DNA of 15,344 nucleotides from NCBI GenBank assembly GCA_027592975.1, contig JAQCJS010000003.1:1-15344 (forward strand), written 5' to 3'. The stretch comes from Chloroflexota bacterium (GTDB lineage: Bacteria > Chloroflexota > Dehalococcoidia > UBA2979). The position numbers and the translations under genes are program-made. The number at the start of each line of letters is the position of its first letter. Within the stretch, counting starts at the first letter, position 1. The notes below the pieces were generated by a model that did no database searches, was not told where the DNA came from, and was given only the letters and a program-made list of their open reading frames with translations. Positions 7,902 to 15,344 of the stretch are shown here, in pieces.

Positions 7902-8218
7902 TAGTCGATCGCCTCGTTGCACTGCTTGCAGAACCGCACCTTGCGGTTGTCGTCCAGCAGCCGGAAGCCCACGCGCGCAGGCTTGTCGCAGGACTTGCAC
8001 ACCACCGCCAGGTTCGAGATCGCGATCGGCGCCTCGAGGTCGATGATGCCGCCCGGCTGCTGCGGGTTCGTGCTGCGGCGGTGCCGCTTGATCATGTTGA
8101 TGCCGGTGACGATGGCGCGGGCCTTGTCCGGGATCACGGAGCGCACCGGGCCGCGACGGCCGCGATCCTTGCCGGTGAGCACCTGCACCTGGTCGTTCCG
8201 GTGGATCTTCGCCGCCAC
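7901..8218 (-). CDS. rplX: 50S ribosomal protein uL24, zinc-ribbon form, GTG start
   Basis: uL24 is one of the two assembly-initiator proteins of the large subunit. The KOW motif is at about residues 8-35 (DQVQVLTGKDRGRRGPV). The 105-residue protein carries two CxxC pairs, C74/C77 (VVCKSCDKP) and C97/C100 (FCKQCNE), expected to bind one zinc ion as in other cysteine-containing uL24 proteins. The start is GTG, fixed by the TAGTG overlap with rplN; no ATG upstream is in frame without crossing the rplN coding region. The stop overlaps the rplE ATG (TAATG). Confidence 0.95.
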   Translation of the reverse strand: MAAKIHRNDQVQVLTGKDRGRRGPVRSVIPDKARAIVTGINMIKRHRRSTNPQQPGGIIDLEAPIAISNLAVVCKSCDKPARVGFRLLDDNRKVRFCKQCNEAID

Positions 8219-8589
8219 TACAGCACCTCCGGAGCCAGCGAGATGATGCGCATGTAGCGACGGTCACGCAGCTCGCGCGCCACCGGGCCAAAGATACGGG
8301 TCCCCCTCGGGTTCCCTTCCTTGTCGTTCACCAGCACCGCGGCGTTCTCGTCGAACCGGATCACCGATCCGTCGGCGCGCTGCACCGGCGTGGCGGTCCG
8401 CACGATCACCGCGCGCACCACGTCGCCCGCCTTCACGTTGCCGTTCGGCTGCGCTTCCTTCACGGTCGCGACGATCAGGTCGCCCACGCCGGCGTACCGG
8501 CGGCGCGTGCCGCCCAGGACGCGGATGCACAGGATCTCCCGCGCGCCGGAGTTGTCCGCGACCTTCAGCCGCGTTTCCTGCTGGATCAT
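8218..8589 (-). CDS. rplN: 50S ribosomal protein uL14
   Basis: uL14 lies at the subunit interface and contacts 16S rRNA; it is also the target of the silencing factor RsfS. The 123 residues equal the family standard. It begins [19 protein letters not shown], followed by [18 protein letters not shown], then VRAVIVRT and [20 protein letters not shown]. The C-terminus is [24 protein letters not shown]. The stop and the following rplX start overlap by one base as TAGTG. Confidence 0.98.
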   Translation of the reverse strand: MIQQETRLKVADNSGAREILCIRVLGGTRRRYAGVGDLIVATVKEAQPNGNVKAGDVVRAVIVRTATPVQRADGSVIRFDENAAVLVNDKEGNPRGTRIFGPVARELRDRRYMRIISLAPEVL

Positions 8590-8963
8590 GAGCTGGCCTG
8601 CTCCCCTTCTGCGGGAGCGTCAGCGCTCTGCGCGTGCGACGCGCTGCGCTGCATCTCCTGCACGAGCGAGGCGTCCAGGCTCTCAGGAGCCACCTCCGCC
8701 ACCGCGCGCTCCGTGAGGACTGCCACCAGCATCCACCGCTTCATGCGGCTCATGGGGCGGCACTCTTCGATCCGCACCAGGTCGCCCACGGTCGCGACGT
8801 TGTTCTCGTCGTGCACGTGGTACTTCTTGGTGCGGCGGATCACCTTGTGGTAGATGCGGTGGCGCGAGGCGCGCTCGATCTCCACCACGATCGTCTTGTC
8901 GTTCTTGTCGGACACCACCGTGCCCACGCGGGGCTTCCGGTTGACGACTCGCTCTGTGGTCAT
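8586..8963 (-). CDS. rpsQ: 30S ribosomal protein uS17 with C-terminal extension
   Basis: uS17 is a primary 16S rRNA-binding protein in the 30S body. The OB-fold core is clear: [18 protein letters not shown] (14-31), then [23 protein letters not shown] (48-70) and [13 protein letters not shown]. The core ends near residue 88, but the protein runs to 125 against about 84 in E. coli. The extra 37 residues are Ala/Ser/Glu-rich ([11 protein letters not shown] at the junction, [10 protein letters not shown] at the end), net acidic and probably disordered. The last codons form an ATGA overlap with rplN, so the tail is in frame and not a missed stop. Confidence 0.96.
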   Translation of the reverse strand: MTTERVVNRKPRVGTVVSDKNDKTIVVEIERASRHRIYHKVIRRTKKYHVHDENNVATVGDLVRIEECRPMSRMKRWMLVAVLTERAVAEVAPESLDASLVQEMQRSASHAQSADAPAEGEQASS

Positions 8964-8966
8964 GCG

Positions 8967-9209
8967 CTACTCCCCGTTCCCGGCGGCGGCGGCAATCGCC
9001 GAGTCCAGCTCGGCGAGGATCGCGCGCTCGCGGATCAGCGTGCGCACACGCGCGATCCGGCGACGGGTCTTCTCGATCTGGGACGTGTTCGCCAGCTGCC
9101 GCGTGGCCGCCTGGAACCGGAGGTTGAACAGCGCCTGGTGCGACTCGTCCAACTCCTTCTTCAGGTCGGCGTCGGTCATCGCCCGCAGCGCGACGGTCTC
9201 TGCACTCAT
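8967..9209 (-). CDS. rpmC: 50S ribosomal protein uL29
   Basis: uL29 is a small helical hairpin at the tunnel exit next to uL23. The 80-residue product has the two expected helices: [26 protein letters not shown], and, after the [21 protein letters not shown] turn, an Ala-rich end ([17 protein letters not shown]). It is longer than the E. coli 63 residues because of short extensions at both ends. It starts on an ATGA overlap with rplP and ends 3 bases before rpsQ. Confidence 0.93.
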   Translation of the reverse strand: MSAETVALRAMTDADLKKELDESHQALFNLRFQAATRQLANTSQIEKTRRRIARVRTLIRERAILAELDSAIAAAAGNGE

Positions 9210-9625
9210 GAGTAGACCTCCTCGCGCATCAACACCTTCGTGTCGACGGGCAGCTTGTGATGCGCCTTGCGGAACGCCTCGCGCGCTGCCGCCTCCGGCA
9301 CTCCTGCGACCTCGAACATCACGCGGCCGCGCTTCACCACAGCCACCCAGCGATCCGTGGCGCCCTTGCCCTTACCCATGCGAACCTCGACCGGCTTCTT
9401 GGTAACCGGCTTGTCCGGGAAGATGCGGATCCACACCTTGCCGCCGCGCTTCAGCGAACCGGTGATCGCGCGGCGTGCCGCCTCGATCTGCCGGGCGCTG
9501 ACCCACGCCGTGGTCTGTGCCTGCAGGCCGAACTCGCCGAAGGCGACGAAGTTTCCTGCCTGGGCCATGCCCCGGCGCCGGCCACGGAACTGCTTGCGGA
9601 ACTTCGTCCGCTTCGGCATCAACAT
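9206..9625 (-). CDS. rplP: 50S ribosomal protein uL16
   Basis: uL16 binds near the A site and the 23S central protuberance and is a late-assembly protein. The 139-residue protein begins [19 protein letters not shown], the standard start. An internal ATG two codons later is possible but less like the family. [16 protein letters not shown] contains R82, equivalent to the arginine that E. coli hydroxylates in uL16. Whether it is modified here is unknown. The stop overlaps the rpmC start as ATGA. Confidence 0.96.
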   Translation of the reverse strand: MLMPKRTKFRKQFRGRRRGMAQAGNFVAFGEFGLQAQTTAWVSARQIEAARRAITGSLKRGGKVWIRIFPDKPVTKKPVEVRMGKGKGATDRWVAVVKRGRVMFEVAGVPEAAAREAFRKAHHKLPVDTKVLMREEVYS

Positions 9626-9629
9626 GGCG

Positions 9630-10298
9630 TTACTCGCTCTCCACGCCGGTGACGATCAGCGGATTGGTGTCCGGCGTGACGTCACCCTTGTAGATCCAGC
9701 AGCGCACACCGATGACGCCGAAGGTCGTGTTCGCCTCAGCCTGGCCGAAGTCAATGTCGGCACGCAGCGTGTGCAGCGGCACACGGCCCTGCATCTCCTG
9801 CTCCGTGCGAGACATCTCCGAACCGCCCAGGCGGCCACCGATCTTCACGCGGCACCCCAGCGCGCCGCGCTGCATGGTGCGCTGCACCGACTGCTTCATC
9901 GCGCGGCGGAACGCCACGCGCCGCTCCAGCTGGTCTGCCACCGACTTCGCGACCAGGAACGCGTCCAATTCCGGAACTCGAATCTCTTCGATGTTCAGGC
10001 GGATGCGCCGCTCCGTCGCACTCTGCAGCAGCCCGCGGAGCATCTCCGCGTTCGCGCCGCCGCGGCCAATGACAATGCCCGGCTTCGCCGTGTGCACTGT
10101 CATGGTGACCTGGTTCGCGTTGCGGTCGATCGTCACGCTGGACACGCCGGCGTCCGGGAGCGTCTTCATGATGAGCTTGCGCAGGCGCGCGTCCTCAAGA
10201 ACCAGCTCGGGGTAGTGGCGCTGGTCGGCGAACCACTTCGACTGCCAGTCCTTGGTGACGCCGACGCGGAACCCGTAGGGGTGTACCTTGCGGCCCAT
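9630..10298 (-). CDS. rpsC: 30S ribosomal protein uS3
   Basis: uS3 is a head protein at the mRNA entry tunnel with helicase-related function. The 222 residues are slightly short of E. coli 233. The N-terminus [14 protein letters not shown] is typical. The KH domain carries the loop GRGG at 78-81 within [14 protein letters not shown]. The C-terminal domain includes [19 protein letters not shown] and a [13 protein letters not shown] strand near the end. The shorter length comes from a reduced C-terminal tail. It ends 4 bases before rplP. Confidence 0.97.
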   Translation of the reverse strand: MGRKVHPYGFRVGVTKDWQSKWFADQRHYPELVLEDARLRKLIMKTLPDAGVSSVTIDRNANQVTMTVHTAKPGIVIGRGGANAEMLRGLLQSATERRIRLNIEEIRVPELDAFLVAKSVADQLERRVAFRRAMKQSVQRTMQRGALGCRVKIGGRLGGSEMSRTEQEMQGRVPLHTLRADIDFGQAEANTTFGVIGVRCWIYKGDVTPDTNPLIVTGVESE

Positions 10299-10636
10299 TA
10301 GAACTCGTCTCCCTCAACAACCACCGTGATGTGGCTGTACCGCTTCAACACCGGGGCCATGCGGCCACGGGAGCGCGCGCGGTATCGCTTCAGCGTGCGC
10401 GCGTCACCGGCGACGGCGCTCTTCACCCGCAACCCATCCGGGTTGAGGTCGAAGTTGTTCTCTGCGTTGGCCGCAGCCGACTTGATGACCTTCCAGACGA
10501 TCCGCGCCGAAGGCTGGGGCATGAACTCCAGCAGCGACAGGGCTTCGTCCACGGTCCGGCCGCGGACCATGTCCAGCACCAGGCGCACCTTGCGGGGCGC
10601 GACCGGCTGGTCGTTAGCGAGCGCGCGCACTTCCAT
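10298..10636 (-). CDS. rplV: 50S ribosomal protein uL22
   Basis: uL22 spans the 50S subunit and its beta-hairpin lines the exit tunnel. The 112 residues show the family pattern: the N-terminal helix PRKVRLVLDMVRGRTVDEAL, the SAAANAENN helix, and the hairpin tip region around residues 84-98 (KRYRARSRGRMAPVLKR) where macrolide-resistance changes map in other bacteria. No deletion is evident. Its stop overlaps the rpsC start by one base (TAATG). Confidence 0.97.
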   Translation of the reverse strand: MEVRALANDQPVAPRKVRLVLDMVRGRTVDEALSLLEFMPQPSARIVWKVIKSAAANAENNFDLNPDGLRVKSAVAGDARTLKRYRARSRGRMAPVLKRYSHITVVVEGDEF

Positions 10637-10921
10637 TTAGCGCTTCCTCGACGTCGTCTCGGAGCGGCCCTTGTGCCCGCGGAACGTTCGCGTGAACGCG
10701 AACTCGCCGAGCTTGTGGCCGACCATGTTCTCAGAGCAGAGGACCGGGATGTGGCGGCGGCCGTCATGGACGCCGATCGTCATCCCAACCATCTCCGGCA
10801 TCACCGTGCTGGCGCGGGACCACGTGCGGATGATCTCCCGCCGCTCCGCACCCTGCATGGCGAGCACCTTCTGAAGGAGGCTCGGGTGGACAAAGGGACC
10901 CTTCTTGGTCGAACGTGACAT
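10637..10921 (-). CDS. rpsS: 30S ribosomal protein uS19
   Basis: The 94-residue uS19 is in the head of the 30S subunit near the A site and pairs with uS13. The N-terminus [19 protein letters not shown] and the central [20 protein letters not shown], followed by [22 protein letters not shown], are canonical. The C-terminal [16 protein letters not shown] is the usual basic tail. Its TAA stop abuts the rplV ATG directly (TAAATG). Confidence 0.98.
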   Translation of the reverse strand: MSRSTKKGPFVHPSLLQKVLAMQGAERREIIRTWSRASTVMPEMVGMTIGVHDGRRHIPVLCSENMVGHKLGEFAFTRTFRGHKGRSETTSRKR

Positions 10922-10923
10922 GG

Positions 10924-10932
10924 CCCCTCCTT
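10924..10932 (-). promoter_or_regulatory. Strong rpsS ribosome binding site
   Basis: AAGGAGGGG on the minus strand overlaps the rplB TAA stop and ends 2 bases before the rpsS ATG. The AAGGAG core is 5 bases from the ATG. It is the most extended anti-16S match in the cluster and confirms the rpsS start. Confidence 0.7.
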
Positions 10933-11764
10933 ACCTGCGGCCCTTGCCGCGACGCCGGACGATGAACTTGTCCGTGGACTTGTTGTTTCGCGTGCGGTAG
11001 CCCAGTGCGGGCTTACCCCACGGCGTCTTCGGGCCGGGCATACCGACCGAAGTCTTACCTTCACCACCACCGTGCGGGTGGTCGACCGGGTTCATCACGG
11101 AACCACGCACCTGCGGCCGACGGCCACGGTGACGGATCCGCCCCGCCTTGCCCAGCGACAGCTGCGCGTGCTCGGAGTTGCCCACCACGCCAACGGTGGC
11201 GCGGCAGCCTTCCGGAACCTGCCGCATCTCACCGGAGGGGAGTCGCAGCAGCGCGTAGCCGTTGTCCTTCGCCATCAGCTGGATGCCGTTGCCGGCAGAG
11301 CGACCCAGCTGACCGCCGCGACCGGGGATCATCTCCACGCAGTGCACGGATGTGCCCGTGGGCAGCGCCGACAGCGGGAGCGAGTTGCCCCGAGCGACCG
11401 GCGCGTCATTCGCGCTCAGGATCGCGTCGCCCACCTTGATGCCGTCTGGCGCCAGGATGTACCGCTTCTCGCCGTCCGCGTAGAACACCAGCGCCAAGCG
11501 CGCGGAGCGCCCGGGGTCGTACTCGATCGCGCGCACGGTGCCGGGCACGCCCAGCTTGTCGCGCTTGAAGTCCACAATGCGGATCCGGCGCTTCGCCCCG
11601 CCACCGCGGTGGCGGACCGAAATCTTGCCCCAGCCCCGCCCGCTGGTCCGCGTCTTCGTCGCCAGCAGCGACTTCTCCGGCTTCTTCTTCGTGATTTCCT
11701 CGAAGGTGAAGCCGGACGCGTTGCGGCGGCCGTCTGAGGTAGGTCGGAATTTTCGAATCGGCAT
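10931..11764 (-). CDS. rplB: 50S ribosomal protein uL2
   Basis: uL2 is a 23S rRNA-binding protein needed for subunit association and near the peptidyl transferase centre. The 277 residues match the family (about 273-277). Visible features are [20 protein letters not shown] near the start, [16 protein letters not shown] (148-163), and the [13 protein letters not shown] motif, in which H229 keeps the same number as the functionally important histidine of E. coli. The C-terminus is strongly basic ([12 protein letters not shown]). It lies 9 bases from both rplW and rpsS. Confidence 0.98.
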   Translation of the reverse strand: MPIRKFRPTSDGRRNASGFTFEEITKKKPEKSLLATKTRTSGRGWGKISVRHRGGGAKRRIRIVDFKRDKLGVPGTVRAIEYDPGRSARLALVFYADGEKRYILAPDGIKVGDAILSANDAPVARGNSLPLSALPTGTSVHCVEMIPGRGGQLGRSAGNGIQLMAKDNGYALLRLPSGEMRQVPEGCRATVGVVGNSEHAQLSLGKAGRIRHRGRRPQVRGSVMNPVDHPHGGGEGKTSVGMPGPKTPWGKPALGYRTRNNKSTDKFIVRRRGKGRR

Positions 11765-11773
11765 GTGAGTCTC

Positions 11774-12076
11774 CTACACGCCTTCGAAGAATTCGATGGT
11801 CTGGCCGGCTGCGACCTTGACCATCGCCTTCTTGTACACGGGCGGCTCACCGGCGCTCTTGCCGAACTTGTTCCGGCGGCGGCGACCGTGCGCCATGGTG
11901 GTGTTGACGGCCTCCACGGTGACGTTGAACGCCTTCTCAACCGCCGCCTTGATCTGCGGCTTGTTGGCGCCCACCGCAACCTCGAACACGTATTGGCGGT
12001 GTCCGGCGAGGAGCGTGCTCTTCTCCGTCACGATCGGACGGCGTAGCACCTCGTAGACGTGGATTTCCTTGGGCAT
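11774..12076 (-). CDS. rplW: 50S ribosomal protein uL23
   Basis: The 100-residue uL23 sits at the tunnel exit and is the docking site for trigger factor and SRP in bacteria. The family features are VLRRPIVTEKSTLL near the N-terminus, YVFEVAVGANKPQIKAAVEKAFNV in the middle, then the basic tunnel-facing loop HGRRRRNKFGK and a C-terminal YKKAMVKVAAGQTIEFFEG. Length is normal. It lies 3 bases after rplD and 9 before rplB. The rplB ribosome binding site AGGAG overlaps its TAG stop. Confidence 0.97.
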   Translation of the reverse strand: MPKEIHVYEVLRRPIVTEKSTLLAGHRQYVFEVAVGANKPQIKAAVEKAFNVTVEAVNTTMAHGRRRRNKFGKSAGEPPVYKKAMVKVAAGQTIEFFEGV

Positions 12077-12079
12077 GGG

Positions 12080-12754
12080 TTAGGCCTCCGCCCCAGCGCT
12101 CACGGGAGCGGTACGGCGGCTCGCCGCGCGCTCGCCACCCCACAGGGCTTCGATGCGGCGCACCGCGTCCACCGTGAGGACCAGCGTCTTGTGCGCCAGC
12201 ATGTCCGCCACGTTCAGCGTGTCCGCCGGCACCACGCGCGCCCCGTCCACGTTGCGCGCGGACTTCAGCGCGGTGCGATCCGCAGCGCCGGTGACGATGA
12301 GCGCGGACTGACCCGCACCCGTCGCCTCCAGCAGCGCGACCACGGCCTTCGTGGACGGGCCGGTCAGGCCCAGTCCGCTCACGACCTTCAGGCGCTCCTC
12401 CGCGGCACGGGAGGACAGCACGGAGCGGATCGCCAGGCGGCGCATGCGCTTCGGCAGCTTCTGCGTGTAGTCACGCGTCGTCGGACCGAAGACCACGCCA
12501 CCGCCGCGGTGCGTGGGAGAGCGCAGGCCGCCCTGGCGGGACATGCCCAGGCCCTTCTGGCGACGCGTCTTCTTCGTGGAGCCCGCGACCTCGCCCCGGC
12601 TGCGCGTGTTGGCCAAGCCAGCACGGCGCGCCGCGAGCTGCGCGAGCAGCGTCTGGTGCACCACGGCGTCGTTCGGCGCCACGCCGAACACCGCGTCGTC
12701 CACTTCGATGGTTTCAGCCGCCTGCCCGGCGGCGTCGAGTACCTGGAGCTTCAT
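12080..12754 (-). CDS. rplD: 50S ribosomal protein uL4
   Basis: uL4 binds 23S rRNA domain I and lines the nascent-peptide exit tunnel with its extended loop. That loop is recognisable at about residues 57-100, with STKKTRRQKGLG, the SPTHRGGGVVFGP segment, and then the QKLPKRMRRLAIRSVLS helix. The globular domain continues to about residue 205. The 224 residues exceed the E. coli 201, mainly through a short Ala/Arg/Ser-rich C-terminal stretch. In enterobacteria this protein represses its own S10 operon; no matching leader is identifiable here. It starts on the 1-base overlap with rplC and ends 3 bases before rplW. Confidence 0.97.
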   Translation of the reverse strand: MKLQVLDAAGQAAETIEVDDAVFGVAPNDAVVHQTLLAQLAARRAGLANTRSRGEVAGSTKKTRRQKGLGMSRQGGLRSPTHRGGGVVFGPTTRDYTQKLPKRMRRLAIRSVLSSRAAEERLKVVSGLGLTGPSTKAVVALLEATGAGQSALIVTGAADRTALKSARNVDGARVVPADTLNVADMLAHKTLVLTVDAVRRIEALWGGERAASRRTAPVSAGAEA

Positions 12755-13530
12755 TATTCCTGGGCCTCGCTCTGCTCGGCAGCGCCTTCGGCGTTCTGCT
12801 CGGCCATCTGCTCGGCGTCTTCCACCGGCTCGGCCTCGTCGATCGCGGCCTCCACCTCGGCCGTCGGGAACACCGGCGGCACGTAGGCCTTCAGCGCGGG
12901 ACGGCGTGCGTTCCGCACGCTGACGATCGCGGTGCGCGGACCGGGCACGGAGCCCTGCACGAAGACCAGGTTGCGCTCCGGGTCGGTGGCCACCACCAGG
13001 CAGTTGAGGACGGTCACGACCTCGTCGCCCATGTGGCCGGCCATCTTCTGGCCCTTGTACACGCGGCCCGGCGTCGTGCCGGCACCCAGCGAACCGGGCG
13101 CGCGATGACGGTCGGACTGACCGTGGGTCTTGGGGCCGCCGCGGAAGTTCCAGCGCTTCACGCCGCCGGCCCAGCCGCGCCCCTTGGAGGTGGCGGTCAG
13201 GTCAACGAACGTGCCGGGCTCGAACTGCGCGCAGTTCAGCACCTGCCCCAGCGAGTAGCCGCTGGAGTCACCCACGCGGTACTCCTTGAGAGTGGTCAGC
13301 GGCTCGCGCTCCAGTCCGGCCGCGCGCAGGTGGCCGCGCTGTGCCTGCGTCAGGCGCTTGCGGCGCCCGGAGAAGGCCAGTTGCACGGCGCTGTACCCAT
13401 CGCGGTCGGGTGTGCGCACTTGAGTCACGTAGTTCGGGCCCAGCTCGATCACGGTGACGCCGCGCACGCGGCCGGAGCCGTCGAACACACGCATCATGCC
13501 GAGCTTGCGGCCGATCATCCCGGTGGTCAT
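12754..13530 (-). CDS. rplC: 50S ribosomal protein uL3 with acidic C-terminal tail
   Basis: uL3 is an early-assembly 50S protein whose long loop reaches the peptidyl transferase centre. The conserved core runs from GMIGRKLGMMRVFD through SKGRGWAGGVKRWNF (115-129) and PGRVYKGQKMAGHMG (154-168) to about residue 220. The protein is 258 residues against about 209 in E. coli. The excess is a tail at roughly 222-258 with 13 Asp/Glu and no Lys/Arg. The position equivalent to the methylated Gln150 of E. coli uL3 is alanine, in GSLGAGTTPG. Its TAA stop overlaps the rplD ATG by one base (TAATG), implying translational coupling. Confidence 0.97.
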   Translation of the reverse strand: MTTGMIGRKLGMMRVFDGSGRVRGVTVIELGPNYVTQVRTPDRDGYSAVQLAFSGRRKRLTQAQRGHLRAAGLEREPLTTLKEYRVGDSSGYSLGQVLNCAQFEPGTFVDLTATSKGRGWAGGVKRWNFRGGPKTHGQSDRHRAPGSLGAGTTPGRVYKGQKMAGHMGDEVVTVLNCLVVATDPERNLVFVQGSVPGPRTAIVSVRNARRPALKAYVPPVFPTAEVEAAIDEAEPVEDAEQMAEQNAEGAAEQSEAQE

Positions 13531-13539
13531 ACCCGGTCC

Positions 13540-13848
13540 TTAGAGCTTGATCTCGATGTCCACGCCAGACGGCAGTTGAAGCCGCATGAGCGTGTCCACC
13601 GTGCGCGACGTCGGCTCGACGATGTCGATGAGCCGCTTGTGCGTTCGGGTTTCGAACTGGTCGCGCGAGTCCTTGTCGATGAACGGCGAGCGCATCACCG
13701 TGTAGCGCCGGATCCGCGTGGGCAGCGGCACCGGGCCGGCAACCACCGCCCCCGTGCGCTCCGCGGAGTCGACGATCTGCTTCGCCGAGGCGTCCAGGAC
13801 GCGATGGTCGAAGGCCTTCAATTTGATGCGGATTCGCTGCTGCGGCAT
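13540..13848 (-). CDS. rpsJ: 30S ribosomal protein uS10
   Basis: The 102-residue S10 protein belongs to the head of the small subunit and in many bacteria also acts as NusE in antitermination. The family pattern is clear: [14 protein letters not shown] near the start, GPVPLPT in the middle (39-45), the extended loop with [18 protein letters not shown], and a C-terminal [11 protein letters not shown]. Length matches the usual 102-103. It is the first gene of the S10 block, 81 bases after tuf and 9 bases before rplC. The sequence AAGGA overlapping its own TAA stop serves as the rplC ribosome binding site. Confidence 0.98.
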   Translation of the reverse strand: MPQQRIRIKLKAFDHRVLDASAKQIVDSAERTGAVVAGPVPLPTRIRRYTVMRSPFIDKDSRDQFETRTHKRLIDIVEPTSRTVDTLMRLQLPSGVDIEIKL

Positions 13849-13929
13849 CTCGGATCCCCTGACGGGTGAACGTGCTTCTCGCTACATCCCCGCACCCCGC
13901 CCGTTACGGGCGGAGCCACGGTTCAGTAC
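13849..13929 (-). other. tuf-rpsJ intergenic region
   Basis: This 81-base gap is the largest in the cluster after the tuf leader. It contains a 7-bp G+C hairpin near the tuf stop and an AGGGG ribosome binding site before rpsJ. No T-tract follows the hairpin. This is where an S10-operon leader would sit, but I cannot identify an L4-type autoregulatory structure or a clear promoter. Confidence 0.5.
13897..13913 (-). other. G+C-rich hairpin downstream of tuf
   Basis: On the minus strand CCGCCCG-TAA-CGGGCGG is a perfect 7-bp stem with a 3-base loop, about 16 bases after the tuf stop. The downstream sequence is G-rich rather than T-rich, so it is a poor intrinsic terminator. It could be a partial attenuator or a 3'-end stabiliser that lets tuf be expressed more than the S10 genes; that is inference. 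Confidence 0.5.
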
Positions 13930-15129
<1,200 letters not shown>

Positions 15130-15141
15130 CTGTCGTCGCCA

Positions 15142-15147
15142 CTCCTT
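15142..15147 (-). promoter_or_regulatory. tuf ribosome binding site
   Basis: AAGGAG on the minus strand ends 12 bases before the tuf ATG. This is a long but workable spacing, and it supports the chosen start, which also gives the canonical EF-Tu N-terminus. Confidence 0.6.
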
Positions 15148-15233
15148 CGCCGGCCACCTGAGCGGTCGGCCCGGTCCGTTCGCTTCGAAGCATCGATCCC
15201 GCCCCCGAGTCCTTCGAGGCCGAGGCCGGAATG

Positions 15234-15250
15234 CTGCACGTCTCGTGCAG
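15234..15250 (-). other. Small perfect hairpin after tRNA-Thr
   Basis: On the minus strand CTGCACG-AGA-CGTGCAG forms a perfect 7-bp stem with a 3-base loop, starting two bases after the tRNA CCA end. No T-run follows it, so it does not look like an intrinsic terminator. It may mark or block tRNA 3' processing, or protect the 5' end of the released tuf mRNA. Those roles are inference. Confidence 0.5.
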
Positions 15251-15252
15251 AA

Positions 15253-15327
15253 TGGAGCCCCCGATGAGAGTTGAACTCATGACCTCGTTCTTACCAAGAA
15301 CGCGCTCTACCACTGAGCTACAGGGGC
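15253..15327 (-). tRNA. tRNA-Thr, anticodon GGT
   Basis: Read on the minus strand this folds as a complete 75-nt tRNA with encoded CCA. The acceptor stem GCCCCTG pairs with CGGGGGC, with one T-G wobble. The D-stem is GCTC/GAGC around an AGTGGTA loop, and the anticodon stem CGTTC/GAACG holds the loop TTGGTAA, giving anticodon GGT (reads ACC threonine codons). The variable loop is AGGTC, and the T-stem ATGAG/CTCAT holds the loop TTCAACT. The discriminator is T followed by CCA. It lies 123 bases upstream of tuf on the same strand and could be co-transcribed and then excised. A tRNA-Thr before tuf is a familiar bacterial arrangement. Identity is secure because all four stems pair. Confidence 0.97.
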
Positions 15328-15344
15328 GGGCTCCCCTCGGAAGT

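Larger units (their letters stand above)
15130..15252 (-). other. tRNA-Thr to tuf intergenic leader
   Basis: This 123-base spacer has no plausible gene. Reading toward tuf it holds a 7-bp hairpin two bases after the tRNA CCA, a tandem GGCCTC repeat (15216-15227), a 10-bp palindrome GCTTCGAAGC (15182-15191), and an AAGGAG ribosome binding site. I see no convincing -35/-10 pair. A tuf promoter may therefore lie upstream of the tRNA, outside the window, or be a weak-consensus promoter in this G+C-rich DNA. tRNA 3'-end processing inside this leader would free the tuf mRNA. Confidence 0.6.

Noticed and set aside
7902..8291. Upstream extension of the uL5 reading frame to about 317 residues
   Set aside because: The extra part overlaps rplX and rplN in another frame and has no uL5 similarity; the TAATG-coupled ATG at 7901 gives the canonical protein.
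13897..13913. Intrinsic terminator after tuf
   Set aside because: The hairpin is good, but no T-run follows and the downstream sequence is G-rich.
15182..15191. GCTTCGAAGC palindrome in the tuf leader as an operator
   Set aside because: It is only 10 bp and single-copy, with no adjacent promoter elements to give it a role.
15328..15344. Possible second tRNA at the right edge
   Set aside because: Only 17 bases are visible and they show no CCA end or T-arm, so nothing can be called.

Overview
The window is one long, gene-dense ribosomal-protein locus with every gene on the minus strand, so transcription runs from high to low coordinates. It holds a tRNA-Thr(GGT), tuf, and then the complete S10, spc and start of the alpha gene order: rpsJ-rplC-rplD-rplW-rplB-rpsS-rplV-rpsC-rplP-rpmC-rpsQ, rplN-rplX-rplE-rpsN-rpsH-rplF-rplR-rpsE-rpmD-rplO-secY, adk-map-infA-rpmJ, rpsM-rpsK-rpsD. 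rpsD is cut by the left edge of the window; rpoA and rplQ would normally follow it. Twenty-seven universal or near-universal translation genes plus secY, adk and map are present with no gene missing, duplicated or broken.

The organism is a bacterium with high G+C. EF-Tu (for example [19 protein letters not shown] near residue 47 and the stretch after [10 protein letters not shown]), uS13 and uS11 resemble Chloroflexota proteins as I remember them. I cannot align them here, so the phylum is a moderate-confidence inference. Metal-binding versions of uS4, uL24, bL36 and adenylate kinase coexist with the zinc-free long form of uS14.

Layout from right to left. 15328-15344 is a short edge with nothing callable. 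15253-15327 is tRNA-Thr. 15130-15252 is a 123-base leader with a small hairpin and no clear promoter. 13930-15129 is tuf. An 81-base gap with a second small hairpin precedes rpsJ. From rpsJ to rpsD the genes are almost continuous: six 1-base stop/start overlaps (TAATG or TAGTG), two ATGA overlaps, one 11-base overlap and two abutting pairs. The largest gaps are 48 to 58 bases (infA-rpmJ, rpsN-rpsH, rpsM-rpsK). No T-tract terminator is visible between genes, so the cluster is probably one transcript, or a few read-through transcripts, with heavy translational coupling.

Functionally the genes supply the elongation factor, ribosomal proteins of both subunits, initiation factor IF-1, the membrane translocon channel SecY, methionine aminopeptidase for processing nascent N-termini, and adenylate kinase for nucleotide balance. 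This is a core housekeeping region and I found no new biological system in it. The features worth a second look are low-complexity tails on four translation proteins (basic Gly/Arg-rich on uS5 and IF-1, acidic on uL3 and uS17), the mixed zinc/zinc-free ribosomal protein set, a shortened uS4 zinc loop, and tuf placed directly between tRNA-Thr and the S10 genes.
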